Source: Pseudohalocynthiibacter aestuariivivens
GTDB taxonomy: Bacteria > Pseudomonadota > Alphaproteobacteria > Rhodobacterales > Rhodobacteraceae
Direction of reading: 5' to 3'
Assembly (NCBI RefSeq): GCF_011040495.1
Contig: NZ_CP049037.1
Location: 744,001-808,000, forward strand
DNA: 64,000 bases
Numbering within the stretch: position 1 is the stretch's first letter; the number at the start of each line of letters is the position of its first letter. The translations under genes and the position numbers were made by a program. The notes below the pieces were generated by a model, which was not told the origin of the DNA, did no database searches, and worked only from the letters and a program-made list of their open reading frames with translations. Below, piece after piece: positions 9,404-17,690 of the stretch.

Positions 9404-9465
9404 CCGGCGCACCGCCCCTGTAAGGGCGCGCGCCCCCTCAAGACGAAATCCTGAGGCCCTGCCCC

Positions 9466-9723
9466 ATGCGCCGCATATCTCGCGTCATCCTGATAATCAT
9501 CGCCGGCGTCGGTGCGATCAGCTGGCCGATTTTCTATATCTGGGTGATGGGGATGGCCTGTGCCTTTGGCAGCCCCAACACCTCGTCCTGCAGAACCCGC
9601 CTGCCGTGGGAGCTCCGCGGAGAGGACCTTGATTGGTTGGTACTGCGCCCCGGCGCATTGCTGCTGGCGGTGCTGCTGGCCATCTACCTCCTGCGCCCGC
9701 GCCCTCAGAACAACGCCAGCTGA
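9466..9723 (+). CDS. Small membrane protein of unknown function
   Basis: 85 aa with two hydrophobic stretches, about 6-30 (RVILIIIAGVGAISW) and 61-77 (PGALLLAVLLAIYLL), joined by a loop with two cysteines. GAGG lies about ten bases before the ATG. It follows bmtB by 62 bases and its 3' end overlaps the convergent radical SAM gene by 19 bases. Not recognised. The membrane profile and ribosome site support a real gene, but it could be spurious. Confidence 0.5.
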   Translation: MRRISRVILIIIAGVGAISWPIFYIWVMGMACAFGSPNTSSCRTRLPWELRGEDLDWLVLRPGALLLAVLLAIYLLRPRPQNNAS

Positions 9724-10805
9724 TCGCCCTTCTGCGCGGGTGCCCGAAACAGGTCAGTGCGCAGCGCAGGCAGCGCCCGGTCCAGCCCCAGCCGTCGCAC
9801 CGCAACGTCAAATCGCCGCGCAACCATTTCTGCATAAGGGCCCGTGCCCCGCATCCGCTGCCCCCATCTGGCGTCGTAATCCTTGCCGCCATGCATGTCG
9901 CGCACGTGGCCCATAACCCGCCCTGCCCGATCTGGATAATGCTCCGCCAGCCATTCCTTGAACAGCGGCGCAACCTCCAATGGCAACCGCAGCATGATCC
10001 AGCTTGCGGCCACCGCCCCGGCATCGCGCCCGGCCGCCAGCATCGCCTCCATCTCGTGATCGGTCAGTCCGGGGATTAGCGGTGATGTCATGATCCTGAC
10101 CGGGATGCCCGCATCGCTCAGCGCGGCAATGGTCGCTAGGCGGCGCTTGGGGCTTGGTGCGCGCGGCTCCAGCCGACGCGACAGAACCGGATCCAGCGTC
10201 GTGACAGAAATCCCGACGCGCACCAACCCGTCCCGCGCCATCTCCTGTAGAATATCAATATCGCGCTCTACCAGCGTCCCTTTTGTGACAATACCGACCG
10301 GATGCCGGAAGTCGCGCAATACCTTCAGCACCCCGCGCGTCACTTCATGGGTTTTCTCGATCGGCTGGTAAGGATCGGTATTGGTTCCGATGGCAATGGT
10401 ACGCGGTGTATAGGCCCGATGACGCAATTCGTCGCGCAGCAGCATCGGGGCATCGGGCCGTGCCACCAGACGCGTTTCGAAATCCAGACCCGCCGACAGG
10501 CCCAGCCACGCATGGCTCGGGCGCGCGAAACAATAGATGCACCCATGCTCGCACCCCCTATAGGGATTGATCGACCGATCAAACGGCAGGTCAGGCGACC
10601 GATTATAGGTAATGACCCTGCGCGGCACCTCCAGCGTCGTCTGTGTGCGCAGCATCCGTGCCGGGTCCGCACCACCACCGCCCGGCTCTGCCCATCCATC
10701 AGCCTCGTAGCGACGGCTGAGCCTCTCGTACCGGCCAACCGCATTACTGACCGCCCCGCGGCCCGCGCGCTTTTGGTCTAGAGGGATCGTTGCATGATGA
10801 GTCAT
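9705..10805 (-). CDS. PA0069-family radical SAM protein (spore photoproduct lyase-like)
   Basis: Radical SAM enzyme of the PA0069 family, distantly related to spore photoproduct lyase. 366 aa from the ATG at 10805. The 4Fe-4S motif CxxxCxxC is in YRGCEHGCIYCFARPSH; AIGTNTDPYQPIE and VGIVTKGTLVERDIDIL follow in the order seen in the family. A TTG start 18 bases further out would fall inside a LexA box (10818-10832), so the ATG is preferred. That box makes it a likely SOS gene, in line with a DNA-repair role, but substrate and reaction are unknown. It sits on the opposite strand, splitting the corrinoid C1 genes. Confidence 0.88.
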   Translation of the reverse strand: MTHHATIPLDQKRAGRGAVSNAVGRYERLSRRYEADGWAEPGGGGADPARMLRTQTTLEVPRRVITYNRSPDLPFDRSINPYRGCEHGCIYCFARPSHAWLGLSAGLDFETRLVARPDAPMLLRDELRHRAYTPRTIAIGTNTDPYQPIEKTHEVTRGVLKVLRDFRHPVGIVTKGTLVERDIDILQEMARDGLVRVGISVTTLDPVLSRRLEPRAPSPKRRLATIAALSDAGIPVRIMTSPLIPGLTDHEMEAMLAAGRDAGAVAASWIMLRLPLEVAPLFKEWLAEHYPDRAGRVMGHVRDMHGGKDYDARWGQRMRGTGPYAEMVARRFDVAVRRLGLDRALPALRTDLFRAPAQKGDQLALF

Positions 10806-10817
10806 GTTCCCACTATA

Positions 10818-10832
10818 GAACAAAAAGAGAAC
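10818..10832 (-). promoter_or_regulatory. LexA box upstream of PA0069-family radical SAM gene
   Basis: GAAC-N7-GAAC on the plus strand, i.e. GTTC-N7-GTTC on the coding strand, is the alphaproteobacterial LexA consensus. It begins 13 bases upstream of the gene's ATG, a position where bound LexA would block transcription start. Confidence 0.75.
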
Positions 10833-11038
10833 CTACACAATCGCGGCATAATCATCATGATGATTTTTCAGACACGTCGGCACGATTCGTCATTATCGCA
10901 CACGCAAATGAACGCTATACGTCGGAACAGACGCGGCCAGTGTCGCATTTCGCAAAGTGCCTGTGACGCAAAAGTACCAAAGCTGACGCAGAGATTATTT
11001 GGCCCGAAATTGGCCCACAAACTAAGGGGATAGCATCC

Positions 11039-11743
11039 ATGTCGCAAGAAGATGACGACATCATCCTGTCGGAACTGGACGACGAGGAACTGGTCCAGCA
11101 GATGTTCGACGACCTTTATGACGGTCTCAAGGAAGAGATCGAAGAAGGCGTCAATATCCTTCTGGAACGCGGCTGGGCCCCTTATGACATTCTGACCAAG
11201 GCACTGGTTGGCGGCATGACAATCGTCGGCAAGGACTTCCGCGATGGTATCCTTTTCGTCCCCGAAGTGCTGCTGGCGGCCAATGCGATGAAGGGCGGCA
11301 TGTTCATCCTCAAGCCACTTCTGGCCGAAACCGGTGCACCGCGCGTCGGCAAGATGGTCATCGGAACGGTCAAGGGCGACATTCACGACATCGGCAAGAA
11401 CCTTGTCTCTATGATGATGGAAGGTGCCGGTTTTGAAGTGGTGGATCTGGGCATCAACAACCCGGTCGAGAACTATCTTGAGGCGCTGGAGTCCGAAGGC
11501 CCCGATATCCTCGGCATGTCCGCCCTGCTGACCACGACGATGCCCTACATGAAAGTCGTTATCGACACGATGATCGAACAGGGCATTCGCGACGATTACA
11601 TCGTCCTCGTGGGTGGCGCGCCGCTGAACGAGGAATTCGGCAAGGCCATCGGCGCTGATGCCTATTGCCGCGACGCCGCCGTGGCGGTGGAAACCGCCAA
11701 GGAGTTCGTGTCGCGCAAACATAATCAGGGCGCAACGGGCTAG
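11039..11743 (+). CDS. Corrinoid (cobalamin-binding) methyl-carrier protein
   Basis: Methyl-carrying corrinoid protein, 234 aa. Helical cap domain about 15-95 (ILLERGWAPYDILTKALVGG, VPEVLLAANAMKGG), then a Rossmann B12-binding domain with the lower-ligand motif DxHxxG in GTVKGDIHDIGKNLV and the later SALLTTTMPYMK and LVGGAPL loops. It corresponds to the MetH middle domains and is the expected partner of BmtB at 8393. The family also includes MtbC/MttC-type carriers, so service to the MttB homologue at 19885 is possible. ATG at 11039 with AAGGGGAT upstream. A strong terminator follows. Confidence 0.92.
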   Translation: MSQEDDDIILSELDDEELVQQMFDDLYDGLKEEIEEGVNILLERGWAPYDILTKALVGGMTIVGKDFRDGILFVPEVLLAANAMKGGMFILKPLLAETGAPRVGKMVIGTVKGDIHDIGKNLVSMMMEGAGFEVVDLGINNPVENYLEALESEGPDILGMSALLTTTMPYMKVVIDTMIEQGIRDDYIVLVGGAPLNEEFGKAIGADAYCRDAAVAVETAKEFVSRKHNQGATG

Positions 11744-11770
11744 GGCCCGCCAACCCCTACGATCTCAATG

Positions 11771-11797
11771 GCCCCGCCCTTCCGGCGGGGCTTTTTT
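11771..11797 (+). terminator. Rho-independent terminator after corrinoid-protein gene
   Basis: Perfect 8-bp stem GCCCCGCC/GGCGGGGC with a 5-base loop followed by six T residues, 27 bases after the corrinoid-protein stop codon. Confidence 0.9.
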
Positions 11798-11834
11798 ATG
11801 CGCCGTGCAGGCCTATCTCTATAAGAGGAAGGAA

Positions 11835-12056
11835 ATGCCCATGCCATTGGATAAATTCGTTCTGATCCTCGTCTGTGTGGTCGCCGCTGCCGGGGCAACC
11901 GTCTGGATTGCCGTTTTGCTGGCCGCCGCCGTCGAACTGCCTTTTGGCTGGCTCGGCCTGATCCCCGCCGCGTTGGTCGGCTACGTGGTCTTTCGCGTGA
12001 TCTCTGAACGGGTCGGCAATACCGAGGATGACCATTATGACAACATGGACAACTGA
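11835..12056 (+). CDS. Small membrane protein upstream of YbjQ
   Basis: 73 aa with two adjacent hydrophobic helices (FVLILVCVVAAAGATVWIAV and LGLIPAALVGYVVF) and an acidic, Asn-rich tail (NTEDDHYDNMDN). AAGAGGAAGGA precedes the ATG at 11835; a second in-frame ATG is at 11841. It ends three bases before the ybjQ start, so the two are probably co-transcribed. Not recognised beyond being a plausible small inner-membrane protein. Confidence 0.7.
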   Translation: MPMPLDKFVLILVCVVAAAGATVWIAVLLAAAVELPFGWLGLIPAALVGYVVFRVISERVGNTEDDHYDNMDN

Positions 12057-12059
12057 ACG

Positions 12060-12383
12060 ATGCTGATTGTGACCACCCCCGACATTGCCGGACGCACCAT
12101 CACCGAAACCCTCGGCCTTGCCCGCGGATCGACTGTGCGCGCCAAACATCTGGGCACCGACATCGTCGCGTCGCTCAAGAACCTCGTTGGCGGCGAGGTG
12201 CGCGGCTATTCCTCTCTCATGGCAGGCGCGCGCGAACAGGCGCTGGACCGCATGGCGGACGCGGCACAGCGCATGGGCGCCGACGCGGTCGTAGCTGTCC
12301 GCATGGAAACCTCTGCGATCGCCAGTGGCGCGTCCGAGATCGTGGCATACGGAACGGCGGTAAAGCTTGATGCACCAGTTTGA
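12060..12383 (+). CDS. YbjQ family protein (DUF74 heavy-metal-binding-type fold)
   Basis: 107 aa YbjQ/DUF74 protein, a small pentameric beta-alpha fold of unknown role. Family pattern: LIVTTPDIAGRTITETLG, the glycine-rich GLARGSTVRAKHLG, LKNLVGGEVRGYSSLM, and RMGADAVVAVRMET. The size is standard. Its 3' end overlaps the DUF1638 gene by 14 bases, implying coupled translation with the corrinoid-associated group. Confidence 0.88.
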   Translation: MLIVTTPDIAGRTITETLGLARGSTVRAKHLGTDIVASLKNLVGGEVRGYSSLMAGAREQALDRMADAAQRMGADAVVAVRMETSAIASGASEIVAYGTAVKLDAPV

Positions 12384-13011
12384 CGACCAAATCCTGACCG
12401 AGGACGGGCTGGCCCCTACCGCGCCACGCGGACGCATCCTGCTGATCGCCTGCGGTGCATTGGCCCGCGAAATTCTGGCCCTCATTCGCCTGAACGGCTG
12501 GGACCACATGACACTGACCTGCCTGCCGGCCAAATACCACCTCTACCCCGACAAGATCACCGAGGCCGTCGAGGCGGCGGTCAGTGAACACCGCGAAAAA
12601 TTCGATCAGATTTTTGTGGTCTACGCCGATTGCGGCACTGGTGGCTTACTGGCAGCGAAATGCGCCGAACTCGGGGTCGAGATGGTCGCCGGCCCGCATT
12701 GCTACTCGTTTTTCGAGGGCAACGACGCCTTTGCCGAACATGATGACGAGATCACCGCCTTCTACCTCACCGATTTTCTGGTCAAACAATTCGACGCTTT
12801 CGTGTGGAAACCGATGGGTCTGGACCGTTATCCGCAACTGCTGGAAATGGTATTCGGCAACTATACCAAGCTGGTCTATCAGGCCCAGACCGACGACCCG
12901 GCCCTGCGCGCCAAGGCCGAAGATTGCGCCGCGCGGCTGGGGCTGGACTACGAATATCGCTTCACCGGCTATGGCGATCTGGCGACGACGCTGGCCAAAC
13001 AGGCCCGGTAG
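12370..13011 (+). CDS. DUF1638 family protein (associated with corrinoid methyltransferases)
   Basis: 213 aa, beginning MHQFDDQILTEDG. DUF1638 features: LLIACGALAREIL near the N-terminus, VVYADCGTGG, AGPHCYSFFEG and FKPMG-like WKPMGLDRYPQ, with conserved cysteines that could bind a metal or cofactor. The biochemical role is unknown. Genes of this family commonly sit beside corrinoid proteins and MttB-type methyltransferases, as here, suggesting a job in methyl transfer or corrinoid handling. The ATG at 12370 is preferred over the TTG at 12367. Confidence 0.85.
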   Translation: MHQFDDQILTEDGLAPTAPRGRILLIACGALAREILALIRLNGWDHMTLTCLPAKYHLYPDKITEAVEAAVSEHREKFDQIFVVYADCGTGGLLAAKCAELGVEMVAGPHCYSFFEGNDAFAEHDDEITAFYLTDFLVKQFDAFVWKPMGLDRYPQLLEMVFGNYTKLVYQAQTDDPALRAKAEDCAARLGLDYEYRFTGYGDLATTLAKQAR

Positions 13012-13042
13012 GCCCTTCTTCTTGCTGAAAATATCCCGGGGT

Positions 13043-13104
13043 GAGGGGCTGGCCCCTCTTCCTCCGTCTCTCCATGGGGGGCCCGGAAAATTCGCCGAAT
13101 TTTC
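13043..13104. other. Two hairpins between convergent DUF1638 and sufE genes
   Basis: GAGGGGC-TG-GCCCCTC (13043-13058) and the palindrome GAAAATTCG-C-CGAATTTTC (13086-13104) fill the 100-base gap between convergent genes. The second arm ends in a T-run in either direction and may serve as a two-way terminator. Confidence 0.4.
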
Positions 13105-13113
13105 TCGCGCGTC

Positions 13114-13524
13114 TCAGACGTGCTCGCCCGCAACCAGCCTGATCCGCTCGATCATCGCGCGCAATCCGTTCGAGCGTTGCGCCGACAGGTGATCGTTCAG
13201 CCCCAGCCGCGCCAGCTCTCCCCCGGCGTCAACACGGACCACATCCCCCACCGGCAACCCGTTGTAGAGCATACGCAGCACTGCAATCAGTCCGCGCACG
13301 ATCATCGCATCACTGTCCCCATCGAACGAAAACACACCCGCCTCCACCCGCGGATGCAACCAGACCTGACTGGCACAACCATCGACCTTGGTGGCAGGCA
13401 CCTTCAGAGCATCCTCCAGCGGATCCATAGCGCGGCCCTGTTCGATCACATGGCGATAACGGTCCTCCCAATCTTCCAGAAATTCAAAGTCCTCGACGAT
13501 CTCTTCAAAATCGGGCTGCGCCAT
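13114..13524 (-). CDS. sufE: SufE family cysteine-desulfurase sulfur acceptor
   Basis: 136 aa SufE-type protein that takes persulfide sulfur from the SufS desulfurase for Fe-S cluster assembly. The catalytic cysteine is in VDGCASQVWL; N-terminal FEEIVEDFEFLEDWEDRY and C-terminal RSNGLRAMIERIR match the family. The rest of the suf operon is not here; solitary sufE genes are common. Leftward and convergent with DUF1638. Confidence 0.93.
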   Translation of the reverse strand: MAQPDFEEIVEDFEFLEDWEDRYRHVIEQGRAMDPLEDALKVPATKVDGCASQVWLHPRVEAGVFSFDGDSDAMIVRGLIAVLRMLYNGLPVGDVVRVDAGGELARLGLNDHLSAQRSNGLRAMIERIRLVAGEHV

Positions 13525-13667
13525 CTTGCTACCTTTTCACATGCTCTCGGCCCCAGACGTAGGGTTCGCCGCGCAAAAGGTCCAGCCCGACCGCGCCCAT
13601 ACCTTGCGCGCCCCTGCCCTGTCAGGATAGGGTCCGCCGCGTATAGGCCAAGTGCAAGGACCGGGAC

Positions 13668-14210
13668 ATGCAACGACGCGCGCTACTTTTGATGCTGGGA
13701 TCAACCACGGCACTTGCCGCCTGTGGTCGCGGTGTCCGCGACAGCAACTGGAACCCCGGCAACTGGTTCGGCAGAAGCCGGGTAGAGCGTCGCGCCGCCC
13801 GCGCAGCCGCGTCCGAAACGCCCCAAGAGGTGAACCCGCTGATCCCCGAGCAGCGCGACAGCATCTTTCGCCGTAAATCCGACGAGGAAAAATATGCCGG
13901 CACCCCGATCCATACAGTGACCGATCTGGTCATTGAACGCTCGTCCGGCGGCGCAATCGTGCGTGCCACCGGCGTGTCATTGCGTCAGGGGGCCTTTGAC
14001 GTACGGCTAAAGTCGCAAAACGACGGCGAGCCGCAAAACGGTGTGATGACCTACATGCTGGAGGCGGTTCAGCCAACTAACCTGCCACAAGGCACACAGC
14101 GCAGCCGCACGGTGAATGCCGCCATCTTCATCTCGGATCAGACTCTGAACGAAGTGCGCACCATCCGCGTGGCCGGATTGACCAACGCCCGCACCAGCGC
14201 ACGCCGTTGA
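13668..14210 (+). CDS. Predicted lipoprotein of unknown function
   Basis: 180 aa with a lipoprotein signal: MQRRALLLMLGSTTALAAC, lipobox LAAC with Cys at 19. The mature part has an Arg-rich linker followed by a beta-rich domain (TDLVIERSSGGAIVRATG, GVMTYMLEAVQPT) and an Ile/Val-rich end. It looks like the conserved envelope lipoproteins found singly in Rhodobacterales; no function is assigned. Divergent from sufE, so the two share a 143-base promoter region. Confidence 0.8.
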   Translation: MQRRALLLMLGSTTALAACGRGVRDSNWNPGNWFGRSRVERRAARAAASETPQEVNPLIPEQRDSIFRRKSDEEKYAGTPIHTVTDLVIERSSGGAIVRATGVSLRQGAFDVRLKSQNDGEPQNGVMTYMLEAVQPTNLPQGTQRSRTVNAAIFISDQTLNEVRTIRVAGLTNARTSARR

Positions 14211-14260
14211 CCCCCCGCGCAGACGTGCCCCGGCGTTGATCCGGGGGCACCGGGCGCGTC

Positions 14261-15418
14261 CTAGACAGCCACCGTCTCGATTGCGCTGCCCTTGACGCGC
14301 AACGCGATCTCGCCCGCACATAGCCGCAATGCCTCGTCGCCGAACACTTCGCGGCGCCAGCCCTTCAATGCCACAGCGTCGCGATGCCCGGCTGCGATTG
14401 CATCCAGATCCGAGGCCGTGGCGATCAACTTGGATGCTACGCCTTCGCGGTCGGAAATGCCTTTGAGCAGGACCCGCAACAGATCGGCGATCGCTGGGTT
14501 GACCTGCATCTTGTCGCGGCTGGTATCCGGCTTGGGTTGGTGCTCGGGCGGCACCGCTATCCCTGCGGCCACTGCCGCCAGTATGCCCTCGGCGATATCC
14601 CCCTTGCGGGCCTCGCGCAGCAGCAACCGAGAGCGCCCCAGATCCTGCACGCTGGCGGGCTTGGTCGCGGCCAGTTCCACCAGTGCATCATCCTTGAACA
14701 CACGGTTGCGCGGGATGTCGCGCGCTTGGGCATGGGCCTCGCGGAACCGGGCCAATTCGCGCACGATGGCCAGAAACTTGCCCGAATTATTGCGCGTCTT
14801 GATCCGCATCCACGCGTCCTCGGGGCGGGTCACATACGTGGCCGGGTCGTTGAGCACAGCCATCTCTTCTGCCACCCATTTGTCGCGCCCGCTCTTTTCC
14901 AGCTGCTTGGCAAGGTATTCATAGATCTTGCGCAGATGCGTCACATCCCCCAGCGCATATGTCTTCTGCGCATCCGACAATGGCCGCCGCGACCAGTCGG
15001 TAAAGCGCGAGGATTTGTCCAGTTGCTGCTTGGCAATGCGCCGCACCAAGGTCTCGTATCCTGCCTGCTCGCCAAAGCCACAGACCATCGCCGCCACCTG
15101 CGTGTCAAAGAGCGGCGTGGGGATCAGCCTTGCATCAACAAAGAATATCTCCAGATCCTGCCGTGCGGCGTGAAACACCTTGACCACCGCCTCATCGCGA
15201 AACAGCTCGTATAACGGCTCCAGCGACAGTCCTTCTGCCAATGGATCGACCAGAACCGCATTCTCGTCGCCCTCGCCCGGCATCGCCAACTGCACAAGAC
15301 ACAGTTTGGAATAATAGGTTCGCTCACGCAGGAATTCAGTGTCGACGGTCACGTAGGGATGCCCGGCGGCCTCTTTGCAAAAAGCGGCCAGCGCGTCGGT
15401 GGTGGTGAGTGTTTGCAT
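14261..15418 (-). CDS. rnd: Ribonuclease D
   Basis: 3'-5' exoribonuclease trimming tRNA and other stable RNA 3' ends. 385 aa. DEDD exonuclease residues are visible: Asp and Glu in VTVDTEFLRERTYY, Asp in FHAARQDLEIFF, and Tyr/Asp in YALGDVTHLRKIY. One HRDC domain is recognisable around 205-285 (WMRIKTRNNSGKFLAIVREL). The start at 15418 fits the compact MQTLTTTDALAAFC N-terminus. Monocistronic on the minus strand. Confidence 0.94.
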   Translation of the reverse strand: MQTLTTTDALAAFCKEAAGHPYVTVDTEFLRERTYYSKLCLVQLAMPGEGDENAVLVDPLAEGLSLEPLYELFRDEAVVKVFHAARQDLEIFFVDARLIPTPLFDTQVAAMVCGFGEQAGYETLVRRIAKQQLDKSSRFTDWSRRPLSDAQKTYALGDVTHLRKIYEYLAKQLEKSGRDKWVAEEMAVLNDPATYVTRPEDAWMRIKTRNNSGKFLAIVRELARFREAHAQARDIPRNRVFKDDALVELAATKPASVQDLGRSRLLLREARKGDIAEGILAAVAAGIAVPPEHQPKPDTSRDKMQVNPAIADLLRVLLKGISDREGVASKLIATASDLDAIAAGHRDAVALKGWRREVFGDEALRLCAGEIALRVKGSAIETVAV

Positions 15419-15539
15419 GGGGTGATCGTTTCTTTGTTGTTATCGGCTCTGCGGCCCCCAGAGGCCCCCCGTATAAGGTAGCGCGCGGCGAATGAAAATG
15501 GCTAGGTGGTTTGCGCAACACGCACGAGCATCCCCACCC

Positions 15540-16133
15540 CTATTCAAGGAGAATCGGCGTCCGATCCCCTGCCGCGAACCGGCGCAGCGCCGCCGGATAG
15601 AGCTGATGCTCCATCTCCAGCACCCGTGCGGCCAATGCTTCCGGCGTGTCACCGTCCAGCACAGGCACCCGCGCCTGCCCCAAAATCGGCCCGTCATCCA
15701 GTGCTGCCGTCACCTCATGGACCGTGCAACCTGCCTCGGTCTCGCCCGCCTCCAGCGCCCGTGCATGGGTGTGCAGGCCACGATACTTTGGCAGGAGCGA
15801 CGGGTGGATATTGATCATTCGGCCCTGCCAACGGCTGACAAAACCTTCGGTCAGCACCCGCATGAATCCTGCCAGACAGATGATGTCCGGGGCATATCCT
15901 GAGATCACCGTATGCAGCGCGTTCTCGAACTGGCCGCGGTCCCCCTTGAACGGCCGGTGATCCAGCACTTCGGTCGCGATCCCCATCTCTGCCGCGCGCG
16001 CCAGTCCGCCCGCATCGGCGCTATTGGCCAGCACCAGACAGGGCCGGGCAGGATGATCGCCCGTCATGCTGCGCACAAGGCTGACCATATTGGACCCGCC
16101 GCCCGAAATCAGGATGGCAACCCGTTTGCTCAC
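15540..16133 (-). CDS. purN: Phosphoribosylglycinamide formyltransferase
   Basis: GAR transformylase using 10-formyl-THF, step three of purine synthesis. 197 aa, normal length. Motifs: [13 protein letters not shown] at the N-terminus, LAGFMRVL, the catalytic Asn/His region [18 protein letters not shown], and the Asp of [13 protein letters not shown]. It overlaps the purM stop by four bases, so purM-purN form a coupled operon. Confidence 0.96.
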   Translation of the reverse strand: MSKRVAILISGGGSNMVSLVRSMTGDHPARPCLVLANSADAGGLARAAEMGIATEVLDHRPFKGDRGQFENALHTVISGYAPDIICLAGFMRVLTEGFVSRWQGRMINIHPSLLPKYRGLHTHARALEAGETEAGCTVHEVTAALDDGPILGQARVPVLDGDTPEALAARVLEMEHQLYPAALRRFAAGDRTPILLE

Positions 16134-17179
16134 GCAAGCGCGCCTGAATAGTCCACACCAGCGCCCTCGACCACCTCGCCCAGACGCGTGACGCGCTCGC
16201 CGCCCGCCTCCAGCAATGTGATCAGCCCCTCGGCCGCGCCCGCATCCACCACCAGAATCATGCCGATCCCGCAGTTGAACGTCTTGAGCATCTCAGCCTC
16301 GGCCATGCCGCCAGTCTCGCCCAGCCATTGGAACACACCCGGCAAGGTCCAGCTGCCCAGATCAATCTGCGCGCCCAGCCCCTCGGGCAACACGCGCGGC
16401 AGGTTTTCCGTCAATCCACCGCCGGTGATATGCGCCAAACCATGCACGCCCCCCGCACGGATCGCGGCCAATGCCGCCCGCACGTATAGCCGTGTCGGCG
16501 TCAGCAACTCGGCGCCCAGCGTCCCCGCAGCGCCCCAGGGGCAATCCGCGTCCCAGCCAAGGCCCGAAACCGCCACCAGCTTGCGCACAAGGCTATAGCC
16601 GTTCGAATGAACCCCGTCGCTGGCCAGTCCCAGCAGGATATCGCCCGCCACCACCCCGTCAGGCAGGCTGGCACCGCGCTCCATCGCGCCGACGGCAAAA
16701 CCCGCCAGATCGAAATCGCCACCGTCATACATGCCCGGCATTTCGGCTGTCTCGCCGCCGATCAGCGCCGCACCCGAGCGTACGCAACCCTCTGCGATAC
16801 CTTCGATGACCTGCGCCGCCTGTTCCATCTCCAGCTTGCCCGTGGCAAAGTAATCGAGGAAAAACAACGGCTCGGCCCCCTGACACACCAGATCGTTGAC
16901 GCACATCGCGACCAGATCAATGCCCACGCCCTCGACATGGCCGGTGTCGATTGCGATGCGCAGCTTGGTGCCCACCCCATCGGTTGCCGCCACCAGCACC
17001 GGATCGTCGTATCCCGCAGCCTTGAGGTCGAACAGGGCACCAAAGCCCCCCAGCCCCGACATCACGCCGGATCGGTTGGTCCGCTTGGCGGCGGGTTTGA
17101 TCCGGTCCACCAGCGCATTGCCCGCGTCAATATCCACGCCCGCATCGGCGTAGGTGATCCCGTTTTTCTTGTCGGTCAT
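16130..17179 (-). CDS. purM: Phosphoribosylformylglycinamidine cyclo-ligase (AIR synthetase)
   Basis: ATP-dependent ring closure of FGAM to AIR, step five of purine synthesis. 349 aa. Family landmarks: [18 protein letters not shown] at the N-terminus, [45 protein letters not shown] and [17 protein letters not shown]. First gene of the purM-purN pair. Transcribed away from the tRNA pair to its right. Confidence 0.97.
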   Translation of the reverse strand: MTDKKNGITYADAGVDIDAGNALVDRIKPAAKRTNRSGVMSGLGGFGALFDLKAAGYDDPVLVAATDGVGTKLRIAIDTGHVEGVGIDLVAMCVNDLVCQGAEPLFFLDYFATGKLEMEQAAQVIEGIAEGCVRSGAALIGGETAEMPGMYDGGDFDLAGFAVGAMERGASLPDGVVAGDILLGLASDGVHSNGYSLVRKLVAVSGLGWDADCPWGAAGTLGAELLTPTRLYVRAALAAIRAGGVHGLAHITGGGLTENLPRVLPEGLGAQIDLGSWTLPGVFQWLGETGGMAEAEMLKTFNCGIGMILVVDAGAAEGLITLLEAGGERVTRLGEVVEGAGVDYSGALA

Positions 17180-17283
17180 GGCAGCACTCCCAAGGTTGGC
17201 GACGGGTTAGACCATCCCTGCGCGCCGCGCAATCTCGAAAGCCTTGACGTTGCCCGCGCCCCTGCGTACCAAGCCGCTCAGGC

Positions 17284-17360
17284 GGGCCTGTAGCTCAACT
17301 GGTTAGAGCAGAGCGCTCATAACGCTTTGGTTGGGGGTTCAAGTCCCTCCGGGCCTACCA
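17284..17360 (+). tRNA. tRNA with anticodon CAT, probably tRNA-Ile2 (lysidine type)
   Basis: 77 nt cloverleaf with encoded CCA. Anticodon loop CTCATAA on a GAGCG/CGCTT stem, T-loop TTCAAGT. A CAT anticodon may be Met or Ile2. The acceptor stem carries C4-G69 and C5-G68, the pairs recognised by TilS in E. coli tRNA-Ile2, so Ile2 is favoured over elongator Met. The first pair is G1-U72. Confidence 0.85.
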
Positions 17361-17595
17361 CGCCGAAACTAAGATATTACTTTTGCATAAATAATTACGC
17401 GCACTCGCCCCCCTGCATGCAAAGGGGTTGCCAAAACGCTATCGCCGCTGTAAACGACCCGTATGAACATGCAACGATCATCCAGTCTCTGACTCATTTC
17501 AGGTGAGTGAACCTAGCGGGTGCTAGGGTGCGACTGCTAATCGTTTCGTTCTTTTTCAAAGAATGTGGATCGAGACCACCGCTCACCGCCATTAC

Positions 17596-17683
17596 GGATG
17601 GTCTCGCTGCGCGGGCGGCAAACGGTCTTGAAAACCGTGACGACACCGAAAGGTTGGGGGTTCGACTCCTCGGCCATCCGCCA
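17596..17683 (+). tRNA. Aberrant tRNA-Ser(UGA) folding as an 8/4 cloverleaf
   Basis: 88 nt with encoded CCA and G discriminator. The anticodon arm is canonical (ACGGT-CTTGAAA-ACCGT, anticodon TGA) and so is the T-loop TTCGACT. The rest is not. The acceptor is best drawn with 8 pairs (GGATGGTC/GGCCATCC, one G-U) and the T-stem with 4. The D-arm is GCTGC-GCGG-GCGGC, 5 pairs with a 4-base loop. The usual U8, A14 and A21 are missing and the variable arm (CACC-GAAA-GGTTG) is short and bulged. Long acceptor plus tight D-loop recall tRNA-Sec and the reported 8/4 serine tRNAs. A decayed pseudo-tRNA is the alternative. Confidence 0.7.
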
Positions 17684-17690
17684 CTCCCCC

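Noticed and set aside
8366..9412. 348-aa open frame antisense to bmtB
   Set aside because: Composition is that of a complementary frame; the plus-strand gene has clear family motifs.
17596..17683. Selenocysteine tRNA
   Set aside because: The anticodon is TGA, not TCA, and no sel genes or in-frame selenocysteine context were seen.
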